Source of the DNA: 40CM-4-68-19 sp036513415
Lineage (GTDB): Bacteria; Myxococcota; Myxococcia; Myxococcales; 40CM-4-68-19
DNA: 64,000 nucleotides
NCBI GenBank assembly: GCA_036513415.1
Contig: DATBZA010000190.1
Coordinates: 1-64,000 of the forward strand
Direction of reading: 5' to 3'
The notes below the pieces were generated by a model, which was given only the letters and a program-made list of their open reading frames with translations, ran no database searches and was not told the DNA's origin. Below are positions 8,065 through 17,471 of the stretch, in pieces. Within the stretch, counting starts at the first letter, position 1; each line of letters opens with the position of its first letter. The position numbers and the translations under genes were made by a program.

Positions 8065-8981
8065 AGCCCCGCGGCCCACCGCTCGATCTGGTCGAGGATC
8101 GCGCCCGGGGCATCCTCCTGCAGGTAGTGGCCCGCGCCCTCGAGCAGGTGCGGGCCGTCCACCCGCGCGAAGAGGTGCTGCCACCGCTCGAGCTGCGGCT
8201 TGCGGAAGGCCCGATCCTTGAGCGCCCAGCTGATCAGCGCCGGCTTCTGGCGCAGCCGGGACAGATGGTCCTCGATGAAGGCCATGGTGGCGTACGACTC
8301 GTGGAACGGGTTCTTCGTCTCCGGGATCAGCTGCGGAAAGCGGCCGATGCCCACCCGATCGTCGGGGGTGGGGAAGGGCGCCCGGTACGGCTCGAGCTCC
8401 TCCTCGCTCAGCGGGCGCGGGCCGCCCTTGGCCAGGAACAGCTCGACGAAGAGGTTCTTCTGCACGCTGCGCTTCCACCCGCCGCGCCCCAGCACCAGGA
8501 ACTTGAACAGCCACGGCAGCTTCAGGCGCGGCTGGCGGACGAACGCCCAGGTGTTCAGCACCACCACGCCGGCCACCCGGTCGGCTTGCTTGGTAGCCCA
8601 CCCCATGCCGATGGGGCCGCCCCAATCCTGCATGACGGGGACCACCCGGGAAGGCTGCAGCTCGCGCAGGACGCGGCCGAGATTGTCGATGTGCCGCTCC
8701 AGCGTGTACCAGCGCGGATCGCGCGGCTTGTCGCTGCGGCCGAACCCGACGTGGTCCGGCACGATCACCCGGTAGCGCGGCGAGAGCCGGCGGATGAACT
8801 CGCGGTACAGATACCCCCAGGTCGGGTTGCCGTGCAGCAGGAGAAAGGTGAGGGGCGCGTCACGGGGGCCCTCGTCCACCACCGCCTGCCGGACTCCCTG
8901 GTCCACGTCGATCAGCCGGCTCTTCCAGGGGAAGCGCCCGCCGAAGTCGGACCAGACATCGAGACCCGGGTACACGCGCAT
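8061..8981 (-). CDS. Haloalkane dehalogenase-like alpha/beta hydrolase
   Basis: This alpha/beta hydrolase has haloalkane dehalogenase signatures. HGNPTWGYLYR carries the oxyanion/halide-binding Asn52. QDWGGPIG has nucleophile Asp119 next to halide-stabilising Trp120. The catalytic His is in GAGHYLQED near the C-terminus. Such enzymes hydrolyse carbon-halogen bonds to alcohols, and some relatives have other substrates. M at 8981 (MRVYPGLDVW) is taken as the start; an in-frame ATG at 9002 would add seven residues. The downstream rRNA methyltransferase overlaps its stop. The 5' side faces the Lrp operon, with a decayed gene in between. Confidence 0.87.
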   Translation of the reverse strand: MRVYPGLDVWSDFGGRFPWKSRLIDVDQGVRQAVVDEGPRDAPLTFLLLHGNPTWGYLYREFIRRLSPRYRVIVPDHVGFGRSDKPRDPRWYTLERHIDNLGRVLRELQPSRVVPVMQDWGGPIGMGWATKQADRVAGVVVLNTWAFVRQPRLKLPWLFKFLVLGRGGWKRSVQKNLFVELFLAKGGPRPLSEEELEPYRAPFPTPDDRVGIGRFPQLIPETKNPFHESYATMAFIEDHLSRLRQKPALISWALKDRAFRKPQLERWQHLFARVDGPHLLEGAGHYLQEDAPGAILDQIERWAAGL

Positions 8982-9030
8982 GGGGGCCGCACAAGATACC
9001 ATCGGGCGGGCGCCGATCGATCCGCAGACC

Positions 9031-9180
9031 TCACGGCCACTCGTTGGCGCGCCCCTGCAGCGGTCCGCGCTGCGGGTTCACTACGCAGAACCGCTGCCCG
9101 GTGGGCGCCTCCATCACCCACCAGCGATCCTCCGTGAGGGGGCGTACCCTATCGCCGTTGACGGCGGCCCGGACCGGGCC
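9031..9180 (-). pseudogene. Remnant of a VOC (glyoxalase-like) protein C-terminus
   Basis: In the frame ending at the TGA at 9031-9033 the minus strand encodes about 50 residues, including DRWWVMEAPTGQRFCVVNP. That is the characteristic closing strand pair of VOC/glyoxalase-like domains (compare the common V-M-x-D/A-P-x-G-x-x-F-C-V pattern). No start codon or N-terminal half is present, and the frame runs into the Lrp promoter, where an in-frame stop occurs near 9228. I interpret it as a 5'-truncated pseudogene. Because it is short, chance similarity cannot be excluded. Confidence 0.5.
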
Positions 9181-9184
9181 TATA

Positions 9185-9224
9185 TGTAACTTGTACTTGC
9201 ACTTACATTCCGATGAAGATGTAA
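9185..9224. promoter_or_regulatory. Lrp operon control region with TGTAA/TTACA half-sites
   Basis: This is an AT-rich island in otherwise GC-rich DNA just upstream of the Lrp-type gene. It has half-sites TGTAA (9185-9189), TTACAT (9203-9208) and ATGTAA (9219-9224), spaced about 16-18 nt. TTACAT and ATGTAA form an inverted repeat with a 10-nt spacer. Lrp/AsnC proteins commonly autoregulate through such dyads, so this is a likely operator and promoter region for the operon starting at 9235. Confidence 0.5.
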
Positions 9225-9234
9225 ATCAATTACC

Positions 9235-9726
9235 ATGGATCACATAGACTATCGGATCCTGGATCTCCTGCAGCGCGATGCGCGCACCACCCAGGTGCAG
9301 ATCGCGGAGGCGGTCGGGCTGTCGCAGCCCTCCGTCGCCGACCGGATCCGCAAGCTGGATCAGAGCGGGGTGGTCCTCGGCTACGTCGCGCGGCTCGATG
9401 CGCGGCGGATGGGCAACGACATCCGCGCGTTCATCGGCGTGCGCGTCTCCCATCCGCGCCACCACGAAGGTTTCACCCGGCGCATCCAGCAGATCCCCGA
9501 CGTCCTGGAGTGCCACCGGGTTGCGGGGCTGGACTCGTACGTGCTCAAGGTCGTCTCGCGCAACACCGAGACCCTCGACGACCTGATCTCCGGGACGCTA
9601 CGCCGCCTCCCGGGGGTGACGCGGACCACCACCACCATCGTGCTCGCCACGGTGAAGGAGACGACCGTCGTGCCGCTGCCGGACGAGCTCCCCGCGCCAC
9701 GCCGGGGGAAGGAGGCGGTTCCATGA
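9235..9726 (+). CDS. Lrp/AsnC family transcriptional regulator
   Basis: This 163-residue regulator has an N-terminal winged helix-turn-helix (DYRILDLLQRDARTT, then VGLSQPSVADRIRKL, residues 5-40). A C-terminal ligand-binding RAM domain follows, including the typical DVLECHRVAGLDSYVLKV segment. Family members sense amino acids and control their metabolism. The gene overlaps the aminotransferase gene by an ATGA junction and heads an operon of amino-acid-related enzymes, which it probably regulates. Potential half-sites lie immediately upstream. Confidence 0.95.
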   Translation: MDHIDYRILDLLQRDARTTQVQIAEAVGLSQPSVADRIRKLDQSGVVLGYVARLDARRMGNDIRAFIGVRVSHPRHHEGFTRRIQQIPDVLECHRVAGLDSYVLKVVSRNTETLDDLISGTLRRLPGVTRTTTTIVLATVKETTVVPLPDELPAPRRGKEAVP

Positions 9727-10931
9727 TCGAGCTCGCGCTGCGGATGTCCCGGGTCCAGGCTTCGGCGATCCGCGAGATCCTGAAAGTGACCGAGCGGCCG
9801 GACGTGCTGTCGTTCGCGGGCGGGCTGCCCGCGCCGGAGGCCTTTCCCGCCGAAGCGCTCGCGCGCGCGCACGCCGACGTGCTGGCGCGCGATGCGGCGG
9901 CGGCGCTCCAGTACGGTCCGACGGAAGGTCATGGGCCCCTGCGCGCCTGGGTGGCGGAGCGGATGACGGGGCGGGGCCTGCCCGCCTCGCCGGACCAGGT
10001 CTTGATCACGGCCGGCTCGCAGCAGGGCATCGACCTGGTGGCAAAGACGCTGATCGATCCCGGGGACACCGTGCTGGTGGAAGCGCCCTCGTACCTCGCC
10101 GCCCTGCAGTGCTTCTCGACCTACGAGGCGCGGTTCGAGACGGTGGGGACCGACGAGGACGGGATGCGCGTCGATGCGCTCGAGCGCGCGCTCCGCGCGG
10201 GCAGGCCGAAGCTGATCTACCTGGTGCCGACCTTCCAGAACCCCCGTGGGACGACGCTGTCGCTGGAACGCCGCGGCCGGGTCGCCCGGCTGGCGAGCGA
10301 ATACGGCGTGACAGTCCTCGAGGACGACCCATATGCGGAGCTTCGATATCGGGGAGCGGCCCTACCGCCCGTGGCCGGCATCGACCCGGACTCGCCGGTG
10401 ATCCATCTGGGCTCCTTCTCCAAGACGCTCGCGCCCGGGCTGCGGCTCGGGTACGTCATCGCCGACGAGCGCACCATCCGCGCGCTCACCATCGCCAAGC
10501 AGGCGACCGATCTGCACAGCGGCTCGCTGGCGCAGCGTGCGGTCGCGAGACTGTTCGAGATCTTCGACTACGACGCGCACCTCCGCCGCTTGCGCACCCT
10601 CTACGGCGAGCGGCTGGATGCCATGCTGGCGGCCATCGAGCGCAGCTTCCCCGCAGGCACCCATTGGACCCGGCCGGAAGGCGGCCTCTTCGTCTGGGTG
10701 TCCCTGCCGCAAGGGCTGGACGCGGAGGAGCTGCTCGCGGACGCGATGCGCGACCGGGTCGCTTTCGTTCCGGGGGCGCCGTTCTATCCGGCCGTGCCCT
10801 GCCACGAGACGCTGCGCTTGAACTTCTCCAACCGTCCTCCGCTCCTGATCGCCGAAGGCATCGCCCGGCTGGGCGCCTGCGTCAGCGGCCGCCTGCGGGT
10901 CAGGGCCGAAGCTCCGCGCATCGCCGGCTGA
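9723..10931 (+). CDS. PLP-dependent aminotransferase (2-aminoadipate aminotransferase-like)
   Basis: This fold-type I aminotransferase of 402 residues is of the MocR/LysN-like subgroup. Opening motifs are LSFAGGLPAPEAFP and LQYGPTEGHGPLR. PLP contacts include N173 (FQNPRG), D201 or D202 and Y204 (DDPYAEL). The Schiff-base lysine is K234 in SFSKTLAPG. Close relatives transaminate 2-aminoadipate, branched-chain or aromatic amino acids. The ATG overlaps the Lrp stop (ATGA), so its expression is coupled to the regulator. No N-terminal GntR domain is present. Confidence 0.92.
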   Translation: MIELALRMSRVQASAIREILKVTERPDVLSFAGGLPAPEAFPAEALARAHADVLARDAAAALQYGPTEGHGPLRAWVAERMTGRGLPASPDQVLITAGSQQGIDLVAKTLIDPGDTVLVEAPSYLAALQCFSTYEARFETVGTDEDGMRVDALERALRAGRPKLIYLVPTFQNPRGTTLSLERRGRVARLASEYGVTVLEDDPYAELRYRGAALPPVAGIDPDSPVIHLGSFSKTLAPGLRLGYVIADERTIRALTIAKQATDLHSGSLAQRAVARLFEIFDYDAHLRRLRTLYGERLDAMLAAIERSFPAGTHWTRPEGGLFVWVSLPQGLDAEELLADAMRDRVAFVPGAPFYPAVPCHETLRLNFSNRPPLLIAEGIARLGACVSGRLRVRAEAPRIAG

Positions 10932-11053
10932 GCTCCTCCGCGGCGCTACGAACATGCCCGGAGCGGTGACCCACGGTGGGTGGCGCGGCTTGTGGACGAC
11001 CTGGCGCAGGGGCGCCCCTTGACGCTGCGCCCGCGACGTGGCGTGAAGGCGCC

Positions 11054-12022
11054 ATGCGCGCGATCCGGATCGAGAGTCCCGGCGGTCCCGAAGTGATGAA
11101 GCTCGTCGAGCTGCCCACGCCCAGCCCTGCCAGCGGGCAGGCGCTGGTGCGGATCGAAGCCGCCGGCGTGAACTTCATCGACATCTACCAGCGCAGCGGC
11201 GCCTACAAGATGCCGCTGCCGTTCACGCCCGGGCAGGAGGGCGCGGGCGTGGTGGAGGCGGTCGCGGAAGGCGTCGGCGAGGTCAAGCCGGGCGACCGCG
11301 TGGCCTGGGCGGGAGCGGTCGGATCGTATGCCACGCACCAGATCATCCCCGCGGCCCGGCTGGTTCCGGTTCCGCGCGGAATCGACGCGAAAAGCGCGGC
11401 CGCCGCGATGTTGCAGGGGATGACGGCGCACTACCTGGTGACGGACACGTTTCCACTCCGACCCGGACACACCTGCCTGATCCACGCGGCGGCGGGCGGC
11501 GTCGGACAGCTCTTCTGCCAGCTCGCCTCGCGCGCGGGAGCGGTCGTCATCGGGACCGCCGGCGGTCCGCAAAAGACCGCCCTGGCGAAGCAGGCAGGGG
11601 CGCACGAGGCCATCGATTACCTCACCCAGGACTTCGAGGTGGAGGTGAAGCGGATCACGGGAGGCGCAGGCGTGCACGTGGTGTACGATTCGGTCGGCAG
11701 GGACACCTGGGAGAAGTCGCTGCGCTCGCTCCGCACCCGCGGAATGCTGGTGCTGTTCGGGCAGTCCAGCGGACGCGTGCCGCCGATCGATCCACAGCTC
11801 CTCGCCTCGGGCGGCTCGCTGTTCTTCACCCGACCCACGCACGGAAGCTACGTGCTCACGCGCGACGAGCTGCTCAACCGCGCCGGAGCGGTGCTCGGCG
11901 CCGTGGAGCGGGGAGATCTAAAAGTCAGGATCGAGAAGGTGTTTCCGCTGGCGCAGGCAGGCCAGGCGCACGAGCTTTTGGCTTCGCGCAAGACCGCCGG
12001 AAAGCTCCTGCTGCTCCCGTGA
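11054..12022 (+). CDS. NADPH:quinone oxidoreductase (zeta-crystallin-like MDR)
   Basis: This medium-chain dehydrogenase/reductase of 322 residues belongs to the quinone oxidoreductase subgroup. Segments include VNFIDIYQRSGAY, PGQEGAGVV, the NADP-binding AAAGGVGQLFCQLA and VVYDSVGRDTW. The catalytic zinc ligands of alcohol dehydrogenases are absent, as expected. It reduces quinones or other alpha,beta-unsaturated carbonyls with NADPH. The start at 11054 (MRAIRIESPGG) matches the family N-terminus. The next gene's GTG overlaps its stop by 4 nt. Confidence 0.93.
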   Translation: MRAIRIESPGGPEVMKLVELPTPSPASGQALVRIEAAGVNFIDIYQRSGAYKMPLPFTPGQEGAGVVEAVAEGVGEVKPGDRVAWAGAVGSYATHQIIPAARLVPVPRGIDAKSAAAAMLQGMTAHYLVTDTFPLRPGHTCLIHAAAGGVGQLFCQLASRAGAVVIGTAGGPQKTALAKQAGAHEAIDYLTQDFEVEVKRITGGAGVHVVYDSVGRDTWEKSLRSLRTRGMLVLFGQSSGRVPPIDPQLLASGGSLFFTRPTHGSYVLTRDELLNRAGAVLGAVERGDLKVRIEKVFPLAQAGQAHELLASRKTAGKLLLLP

Positions 12023-12945
12023 TCGTCCTCGGACGCGCGGAGGTGGCGGCGCTCCTCGATCCGGATGCCCTGGTCGAGGTGGTGGCCGCGGCGCTCCGCG
12101 ATCTGTCCGCGGGCAAGGCCTCGGTGCCACAGCGGATCGCGTCGTTCACGCCGGCGGGCCTCCTCGGCGCGATGGTGGGCTACGTGCCCTCCCTCGACGT
12201 CCTCGCGGCCAAGCTGGTGTCGGTGTTTCCGCAGAACATCGCGTCTCCGACCCACCAGGCGCTGATCGCGGTGTTCGATCCGCGCAGCGGAACGCCGCTG
12301 GCGCTGCTCGACGGTGAGGAGATCACCGCGCAGCGGACCGCCGCCGGGTCGGCGCTGGCCACCCGCTTGCTCGCGCGCGAGGGTGCGCAAGTGCTCGCCA
12401 TCGTCGGCACCGGGGTCCAGGCGGCGTCGCATGCGCGCTACGTCGCGCGGGCCCGGAAGTTTCGCGCCATCCTGGTCGCGGGCCGCGACGGAGCGAAAGC
12501 GGCGAAGCTCGCGGTGGAGATCGGGGGGCGGGTCGCGAGCATCGAGGACGCGGTCCGCGCGGCGGACGTGATCTGCGCCACTACCCACGCGCGGGAACCC
12601 GTCGTCCGGCGTGACTGGCTGCGGCCCGGCGCGCACGTGAACTCCGTCGGCCTGCATCCGCAAGGCCGTGAGATCGACAGCCTGGAAGGCGTGCGGGTCG
12701 CGGTCGAGTCGCGAGCCTCCGCTTTTGCCCCGCCGCCGGCCGGGGCGAACGAGCTCCGCGACACCAGCGCGGCGGAGGCGGTGGAGCTCGGCGAACTGTC
12801 TTCAGGCACGCGGGCCGGCCGCGCTTCGGAAGCGCAGATCACCGTCTACAAGTCGGTCGGGGTCGCGGCGGAGGATGCGGCGGCCGCGGCGCTGGTCCTG
12901 CGCCGGGCGCGCGAGCGCGGCATCGGGCGCACGATCGAGCTGTAG
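12019..12945 (+). CDS. Ornithine cyclodeaminase / mu-crystallin family protein
   Basis: This NAD(P)-binding protein of 308 residues shows family segments VSVFPQN, LLDGEEITAQRTAA and the Rossmann turn IVGTGVQAASHA. Further segments are HVNSVGLHPQGREI and the C-terminal VYKSVGVAAED. Members include ornithine cyclodeaminase, ketimine reductase and alanine dehydrogenase-like enzymes. The GTG start overlaps the quinone reductase stop. With an upstream aminotransferase, a ketimine reductase or imino-acid role is plausible but not proved. Confidence 0.9.
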   Translation: MIVLGRAEVAALLDPDALVEVVAAALRDLSAGKASVPQRIASFTPAGLLGAMVGYVPSLDVLAAKLVSVFPQNIASPTHQALIAVFDPRSGTPLALLDGEEITAQRTAAGSALATRLLAREGAQVLAIVGTGVQAASHARYVARARKFRAILVAGRDGAKAAKLAVEIGGRVASIEDAVRAADVICATTHAREPVVRRDWLRPGAHVNSVGLHPQGREIDSLEGVRVAVESRASAFAPPPAGANELRDTSAAEAVELGELSSGTRAGRASEAQITVYKSVGVAAEDAAAAALVLRRARERGIGRTIEL

Positions 12946-13006
12946 GAAACGGCGGCGACGATCCGGTGCGCATCCATCCGGCAGCCCGGCATAGAATGGG
13001 GGTCCC

Positions 13007-16000
13007 ATGTGGATCGTCCGTCTCGCCCTCCGGCGTCCGTACACCATCGCGGTCCTCTGCTCGCTGATCGCCATCTTTGGCGTCCTCTCGGCGAGCCGCA
13101 TGAGGACCGACATCCTGCCGACGATCGACATTCCCGTCGTGATCGTGGTGTGGAACTACCCCGGGCTGTCCGCCGAGGACATGGAGCGCCGCGTGGTCTT
13201 CATCAGCGAGCGCGCGATGTCGACGACGGTGAGCGGGATCACGCGGATCGACTCGCAGTCGATGAGCAGCCTGGGGATCCTCAAGGTCTACTTCGAGCCG
13301 GGCAGCGACATCGGCGGCGCCATCGCCCAGATCGTCGCCGTCTCGCTCACGGCCAGCCGCATCATGCCGCCCGGGATCACGCCGCCCAGCATCATCCGCT
13401 ACAACGCCTCGAACGTTCCGGTGGCGCAGCTGACCATCAGCTCGAAGACGCTCTCCGAACAGGAGCTGTTCGACTACGGGCTGAACTTCATCCGCCTCCG
13501 CCTGTTCACCATCCCCGGCCTCTCCACGCCGGCGCCCTTCGGCGGCAAGTACCGGCAGATCATGGTGGACATCGACCCGGCCCGCGTCGCGGCGAAGGGG
13601 CTCTCGCCCAACGACGTGGTGCAGGCGGTGCTGCAGAGCAACGTCCTGATCCCCGCCGGGTCGGCCCAGATCGGCGGCACCCGGTACGACGTGCAGCTCA
13701 ACTCCAGCCCCGAGACCGTGCAGGGGTTCAGCGACTTGCCGGTGAAGGCGGTGGACGGCGCCACCGTCTTGCTCGGCGACGTAGCCCGCGTCCGCGACGG
13801 ATACGCGGTGCAGGAGAACGTGGTCCGCCTCAACGGGCGAAGGGCTACCTACCTCGCCATCCTCAAGAAGGCCGACGCGTCGACCCTGGCGGTGGTGGAA
13901 GGCGCCCGTGAGCAGATTCCGATCATCCAGGCCGCCGCCCCGGAAGGCATGGAGCTGAAGATCGACTTCGACCAGTCGGTCTTCGTGCGCGCGGCGATCG
14001 AGAACGTCCTGCACGAAGCGGCGCTCGCCTCGATCCTCGTCTCGCTGATGATCCTCTTCTTCCTCGGGAGCTGGCGCGGGGCCGTGCTGGTGATGACCAG
14101 CATTCCGCTCGCGATCCTGGTGGGGCTGGTCGGCCTTTTCCTCTCCGGCCAGTCGCTCAACCTCATGACGATGGGCGGCCTCGCGCTCGCCATCGGCATG
14201 CTGGTGGATGACGCCACCGTCGAGGTGGAGAACATCCATCGCAACCGCCACATGGGAAAACCGCTGACCGTGGCGATCCTGGACGGCGCGCAGCAGATCG
14301 CGGTGCCCGCGCTGGCCGCGACGCTGACCATCTGCGTGGTCTTCTTTCCGGTCGTCCTCCTGGAAGGCCCGGCCCGGTTCCTGTTCACGCCCCTGGCGCT
14401 GGGCGTGGTCATCTCGATGCTCGCCTCGTACCTGCTCTCGCGGACGCTGGTCCCCACGCTCGCGCGCATCCTGATGGAGAAGGAGCCCCTCCACCCCGAA
14501 GGCGAGACCCTCGGCGCGCGCTTCAACCGCTGGCGGGATCGCGCCTTCGCCTCCTTCCAGGAGGCGTACGGCCGGACGCTGGCTGCGGTCCTGCAACACC
14601 GCCCCCTGGTGCTGGTCTGCTCAGGCCTGGTGCTGGCCATCACGGCCTTCCTGCCTTTCGTGGTGGGGCTCGATTTCTTCCCGGCGGTCGACGCCGGGCA
14701 GATGCGGCTGCACTACCGGGCGCCCATCGGAACGCGGCTGGAGGACACTGAGCGGCTGGTGGCGCGCCTGGAGCAGCGCATCCACGAGATCGTGCCGGCG
14801 GACGAGTTGGAGACCATCAACTCGAACATCGGCATGCCGATCTCCTTCAACCATGCGTTCGTGCAGACCGACAACACCGGCAGCCAGGACGCGGACATCC
14901 TGGTCGCGCTGAAGGCGAAGCACGGGCCCACCGAGAAGTACATGGAGCGGATCCGGCGCGAGCTGCCCGACGAGTTCCCCGGGTCCACGATGTACTTCCA
15001 GCCGGCGGACATCGTCTCCCAGGTGCTCAATTTCGGCCTCAGCGCTCCCATCGACGTGCAGATCGAGGGGCCTGACGTGGAGGCCAGCTACGCGGTCGCC
15101 CGCGAGCTGCTGGGCAAGATCCGGGCGATTCCCGGGGCCACCGACGTGCGCATCCCCCAGGTGCTCGCGTATCCGGCGCTGCGCGTCGACGTCGACCGGG
15201 CGCACGCTGCCCAGATCGGGATCACCGAGCGCGACGTGGCGAACAACCTCCTGGTCAGCCTCGCCTCCAGCTCGCTGGTCGCGCCCTCGTTCTGGCTCAA
15301 CCCCAAGAACAACGTGAACTATCCGGTGGTGGTGCAGACCCCGCTTCGCCAGGTCGACTCGATCGCCTCGCTGCTCGGGATGCCGCTCGGCCGCGGGGCG
15401 GCGCTGATCTCTTCTTCGACGCCGACCCCGGGCGACACGCCCACGGGCGGCGCCTCGTACCTCGGGGCCGTGGCGAGGCTGCGGCCCGCTACCGGGCTCT
15501 CCATGATCAACCACGTCTCGGTGCAGCGGGTGGTGGACGTGCAGGCCAGCGCCACCGGTCGCGACCTGGGCGGCGTCACGCGCGACATCCAGAAGGCGAT
15601 CCGCAGCCTCGGCAAGCTGCCCAGGGCCACCCACGTGACGCTGCGCGGTCAAAGCGAGAGCATGTTCGCCGCGTTCGGGCGGCTGGGCATCGGCATGGTC
15701 CTGGCGATCGCGCTGGTGTACTTGCTGCTGGTCGTGCTCTTCCAGTCGTTCCTCGACCCGTTCATCATCCTGGTGGCGGTCCCCGGCGCCCTGGTGGGCA
15801 TCCTCTGGATGCTGGCGGCGACCGGGACTACCCTGAACGTCGAGTCGTTCATGGGCGCGATCATGGCCGTGGGCATCGCCACCTCCAACTCCATCTTGCT
15901 CGTCAACTCCGCCAATGACGCACGCGTGCATCGGAAGCTGGGCGTCATCGAGGCCTCGATCGAGGCGGGCAAGACCCGCTTGCGGCCGGTCCTCATGACG

Positions 16001-16237
16001 GCGCTGGCGATGCTCCTCGGCATGGTCCCCATGGCGCTGGCCATGGGCGAAGGCGGCGAGCAGAATGCGCCGCTTGGGCGCGCGGTGATCGGAGGGCTCC
16101 TGGTGGCGACGTTCGTGACCTTGTTCATCGTGCCCGCGGCGTACACGCTTCTGCGCAAGGCGCCGCCCAGGGCCCATGAGCTCGACGAACAATTCGCGGC
16201 CGAGAGCCGCGGCGCCTCGGAGGCTTCCCGTGCCTGA
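13007..16237 (+). CDS. RND family efflux transporter permease (HAE1/AcrB-like)
   Basis: This 1076-residue inner-membrane RND pump has two sets of TM segments and two large periplasmic loops. TM4 carries the proton-relay pair D401-D402 in GMLVDDATVEVENIHR. The first TM is followed by RTDILPTIDIPVV, typical of the HAE1/CzcA-like permeases of delta- and betaproteobacteria. The C-terminal half repeats the fold (TM10 region GAIMAVGIATSNSILLVNSA). It expels hydrophobic compounds or organics using the proton gradient with its adaptor, whose gene overlaps the 3' end. No outer-membrane TolC-like gene is adjacent. Confidence 0.94.
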   Translation: MWIVRLALRRPYTIAVLCSLIAIFGVLSASRMRTDILPTIDIPVVIVVWNYPGLSAEDMERRVVFISERAMSTTVSGITRIDSQSMSSLGILKVYFEPGSDIGGAIAQIVAVSLTASRIMPPGITPPSIIRYNASNVPVAQLTISSKTLSEQELFDYGLNFIRLRLFTIPGLSTPAPFGGKYRQIMVDIDPARVAAKGLSPNDVVQAVLQSNVLIPAGSAQIGGTRYDVQLNSSPETVQGFSDLPVKAVDGATVLLGDVARVRDGYAVQENVVRLNGRRATYLAILKKADASTLAVVEGAREQIPIIQAAAPEGMELKIDFDQSVFVRAAIENVLHEAALASILVSLMILFFLGSWRGAVLVMTSIPLAILVGLVGLFLSGQSLNLMTMGGLALAIGMLVDDATVEVENIHRNRHMGKPLTVAILDGAQQIAVPALAATLTICVVFFPVVLLEGPARFLFTPLALGVVISMLASYLLSRTLVPTLARILMEKEPLHPEGETLGARFNRWRDRAFASFQEAYGRTLAAVLQHRPLVLVCSGLVLAITAFLPFVVGLDFFPAVDAGQMRLHYRAPIGTRLEDTERLVARLEQRIHEIVPADELETINSNIGMPISFNHAFVQTDNTGSQDADILVALKAKHGPTEKYMERIRRELPDEFPGSTMYFQPADIVSQVLNFGLSAPIDVQIEGPDVEASYAVARELLGKIRAIPGATDVRIPQVLAYPALRVDVDRAHAAQIGITERDVANNLLVSLASSSLVAPSFWLNPKNNVNYPVVVQTPLRQVDSIASLLGMPLGRGAALISSSTPTPGDTPTGGASYLGAVARLRPATGLSMINHVSVQRVVDVQASATGRDLGGVTRDIQKAIRSLGKLPRATHVTLRGQSESMFAAFGRLGIGMVLAIALVYLLLVVLFQSFLDPFIILVAVPGALVGILWMLAATGTTLNVESFMGAIMAVGIATSNSILLVNSANDARVHRKLGVIEASIEAGKTRLRPVLMTALAMLLGMVPMALAMGEGGEQNAPLGRAVIGGLLVATFVTLFIVPAAYTLLRKAPPRAHELDEQFAAESRGASEASRA

Positions 16238-17351
16238 GACGGCCAACAGGAGCCGCCTGATCGCCGCGAGCAGCATTGCCGCCGTGATCGCGGCGGGCGC
16301 GGGCACCGTCGCGCTGTTCGCGCGCGAGCGCAGTGCGCAGGCCCGCCAGGAAGAGGCCCTGAAGAAGGAGCTGGAGCAGGGGCCGGTGGTGCGCGTCGCG
16401 CGGGTCGCCGTGGCGCCGGCGGATCGCGTGGTCTCGCTTCCCGCGGAAGTGCGGGCCGAGCAGCACGCGACTCTCTACGCCAAGGTGAGCGGGTACGTCA
16501 GCAAGGTGCTGGTCGAGCGCGGCGACAAGGTGCGCAAGGGCCAGGAGCTGGCGGTGCTCGAGTCGCCGGACCTCGACGCGCAGGTCGCCTCCGCGCAGGC
16601 GGAGCTCACCTTCCGCCGGCAGCAGCTCGCGCGGATGGAGCGCCTTGCCTCCTCCGGCCGGGTCTCGGTCCAGGACCACGAGGGGGCGGTGGAGGGCGTG
16701 AAGGTGGCCCGCGCCACGCTGGCGCGCGCGGAGATCCAGAAGGGATATCAGGTGCTGCGCGCGCCGTTCGACGGGACCATCACGGCCCGATACGCCGACC
16801 CGGGCGCGCTCCTCCCCGCTGCGACCGGCAGCACCTCCTCCGCGCAGCCGCTCCTGGAAGTGGCGCAGCTCGATCGCCTCCGCATCGCGCTGCACCTCGG
16901 CCAGGAGGACGCGGCGCGGGTCCGCGCGGGGGACGCGGTGCAGCTCCAGGCGTCGCCGGACCAGGCGCCGTTCGAGGCGCGGATCTCGCGCATCTCGCAG
17001 AGCCTCGACCCGAGGACGCGCACCATGCTCTGTGAGATCGATCTGGCCCAGCCGCCTTCGGGCCTCTATCCGGGCGCGTTCGTCCAGACCAGGCTCCCGG
17101 TGCACGGGCTGCCGCGCCCGCTGCTACCGACCGAGGCGCTGCTCGGGCAAGGCGGCCAGCTCTTCGTCGCGCTGGTGGAGGAAGGGAAGGTCCACTTCCA
17201 GCGCGTCCGCCTGGGCGTGGACGACGGCGCGCATGTCGAGGTGCTCGACGGCCTGCGCGGCGGGGAGCTCGTCGCGCTCAGCCTCGGCCCCGAAGTGCCG
17301 GACGGAGCGCCGGTGAGGATCCAGCAGGAAGTCCGCCGCGAAGGGCGATAG
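16230..17351 (+). CDS. RND efflux periplasmic adaptor (membrane fusion protein)
   Basis: This membrane-fusion protein of 373 residues has an N-terminal signal anchor (about residues 8-32) and a lipoyl half-motif (VSGYVSKVLVERGDKVRKGQ). A coiled-coil hairpin (about 110-165), the second lipoyl/beta-barrel part (LRAPFDGTITARYADPGALL) and a membrane-proximal domain follow. It bridges the RND permease to an outer-membrane channel. GTG at 16230 is preferred because GGAGG lies 6 nt upstream and gives an 8-nt overlap with the permease stop. An ATG at 16176 would extend deep into the permease gene. Confidence 0.92.
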   Translation: MPETANRSRLIAASSIAAVIAAGAGTVALFARERSAQARQEEALKKELEQGPVVRVARVAVAPADRVVSLPAEVRAEQHATLYAKVSGYVSKVLVERGDKVRKGQELAVLESPDLDAQVASAQAELTFRRQQLARMERLASSGRVSVQDHEGAVEGVKVARATLARAEIQKGYQVLRAPFDGTITARYADPGALLPAATGSTSSAQPLLEVAQLDRLRIALHLGQEDAARVRAGDAVQLQASPDQAPFEARISRISQSLDPRTRTMLCEIDLAQPPSGLYPGAFVQTRLPVHGLPRPLLPTEALLGQGGQLFVALVEEGKVHFQRVRLGVDDGAHVEVLDGLRGGELVALSLGPEVPDGAPVRIQQEVRREGR

Positions 17352-17413
17352 GTCCACCTCGCCGGGGATCGGTCTTCGATCTGGTTTCAGTGCTCCAAGC
17401 GTCTGGAAAATGC

Positions 17414-17449
17414 GTGCGGGGGCGCGCCATCTCCGGCACGCCCCCGCAC
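17414..17449. terminator. Bidirectional terminator-like hairpin
   Basis: GTGCGGGGGCG (17414-17424) and CGCCCCCGCAC (17439-17449) form a perfect 11-bp stem with a 14-nt loop. It lies between the convergent adaptor gene and the outer-membrane protein gene. On the minus strand a TTTT run follows within a few bases; on the plus strand there is no T run. The position and stability suggest a shared terminator. Confidence 0.65.
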
Positions 17450-17471
17450 GGTGAAGCCTCAAACGTAAAGC

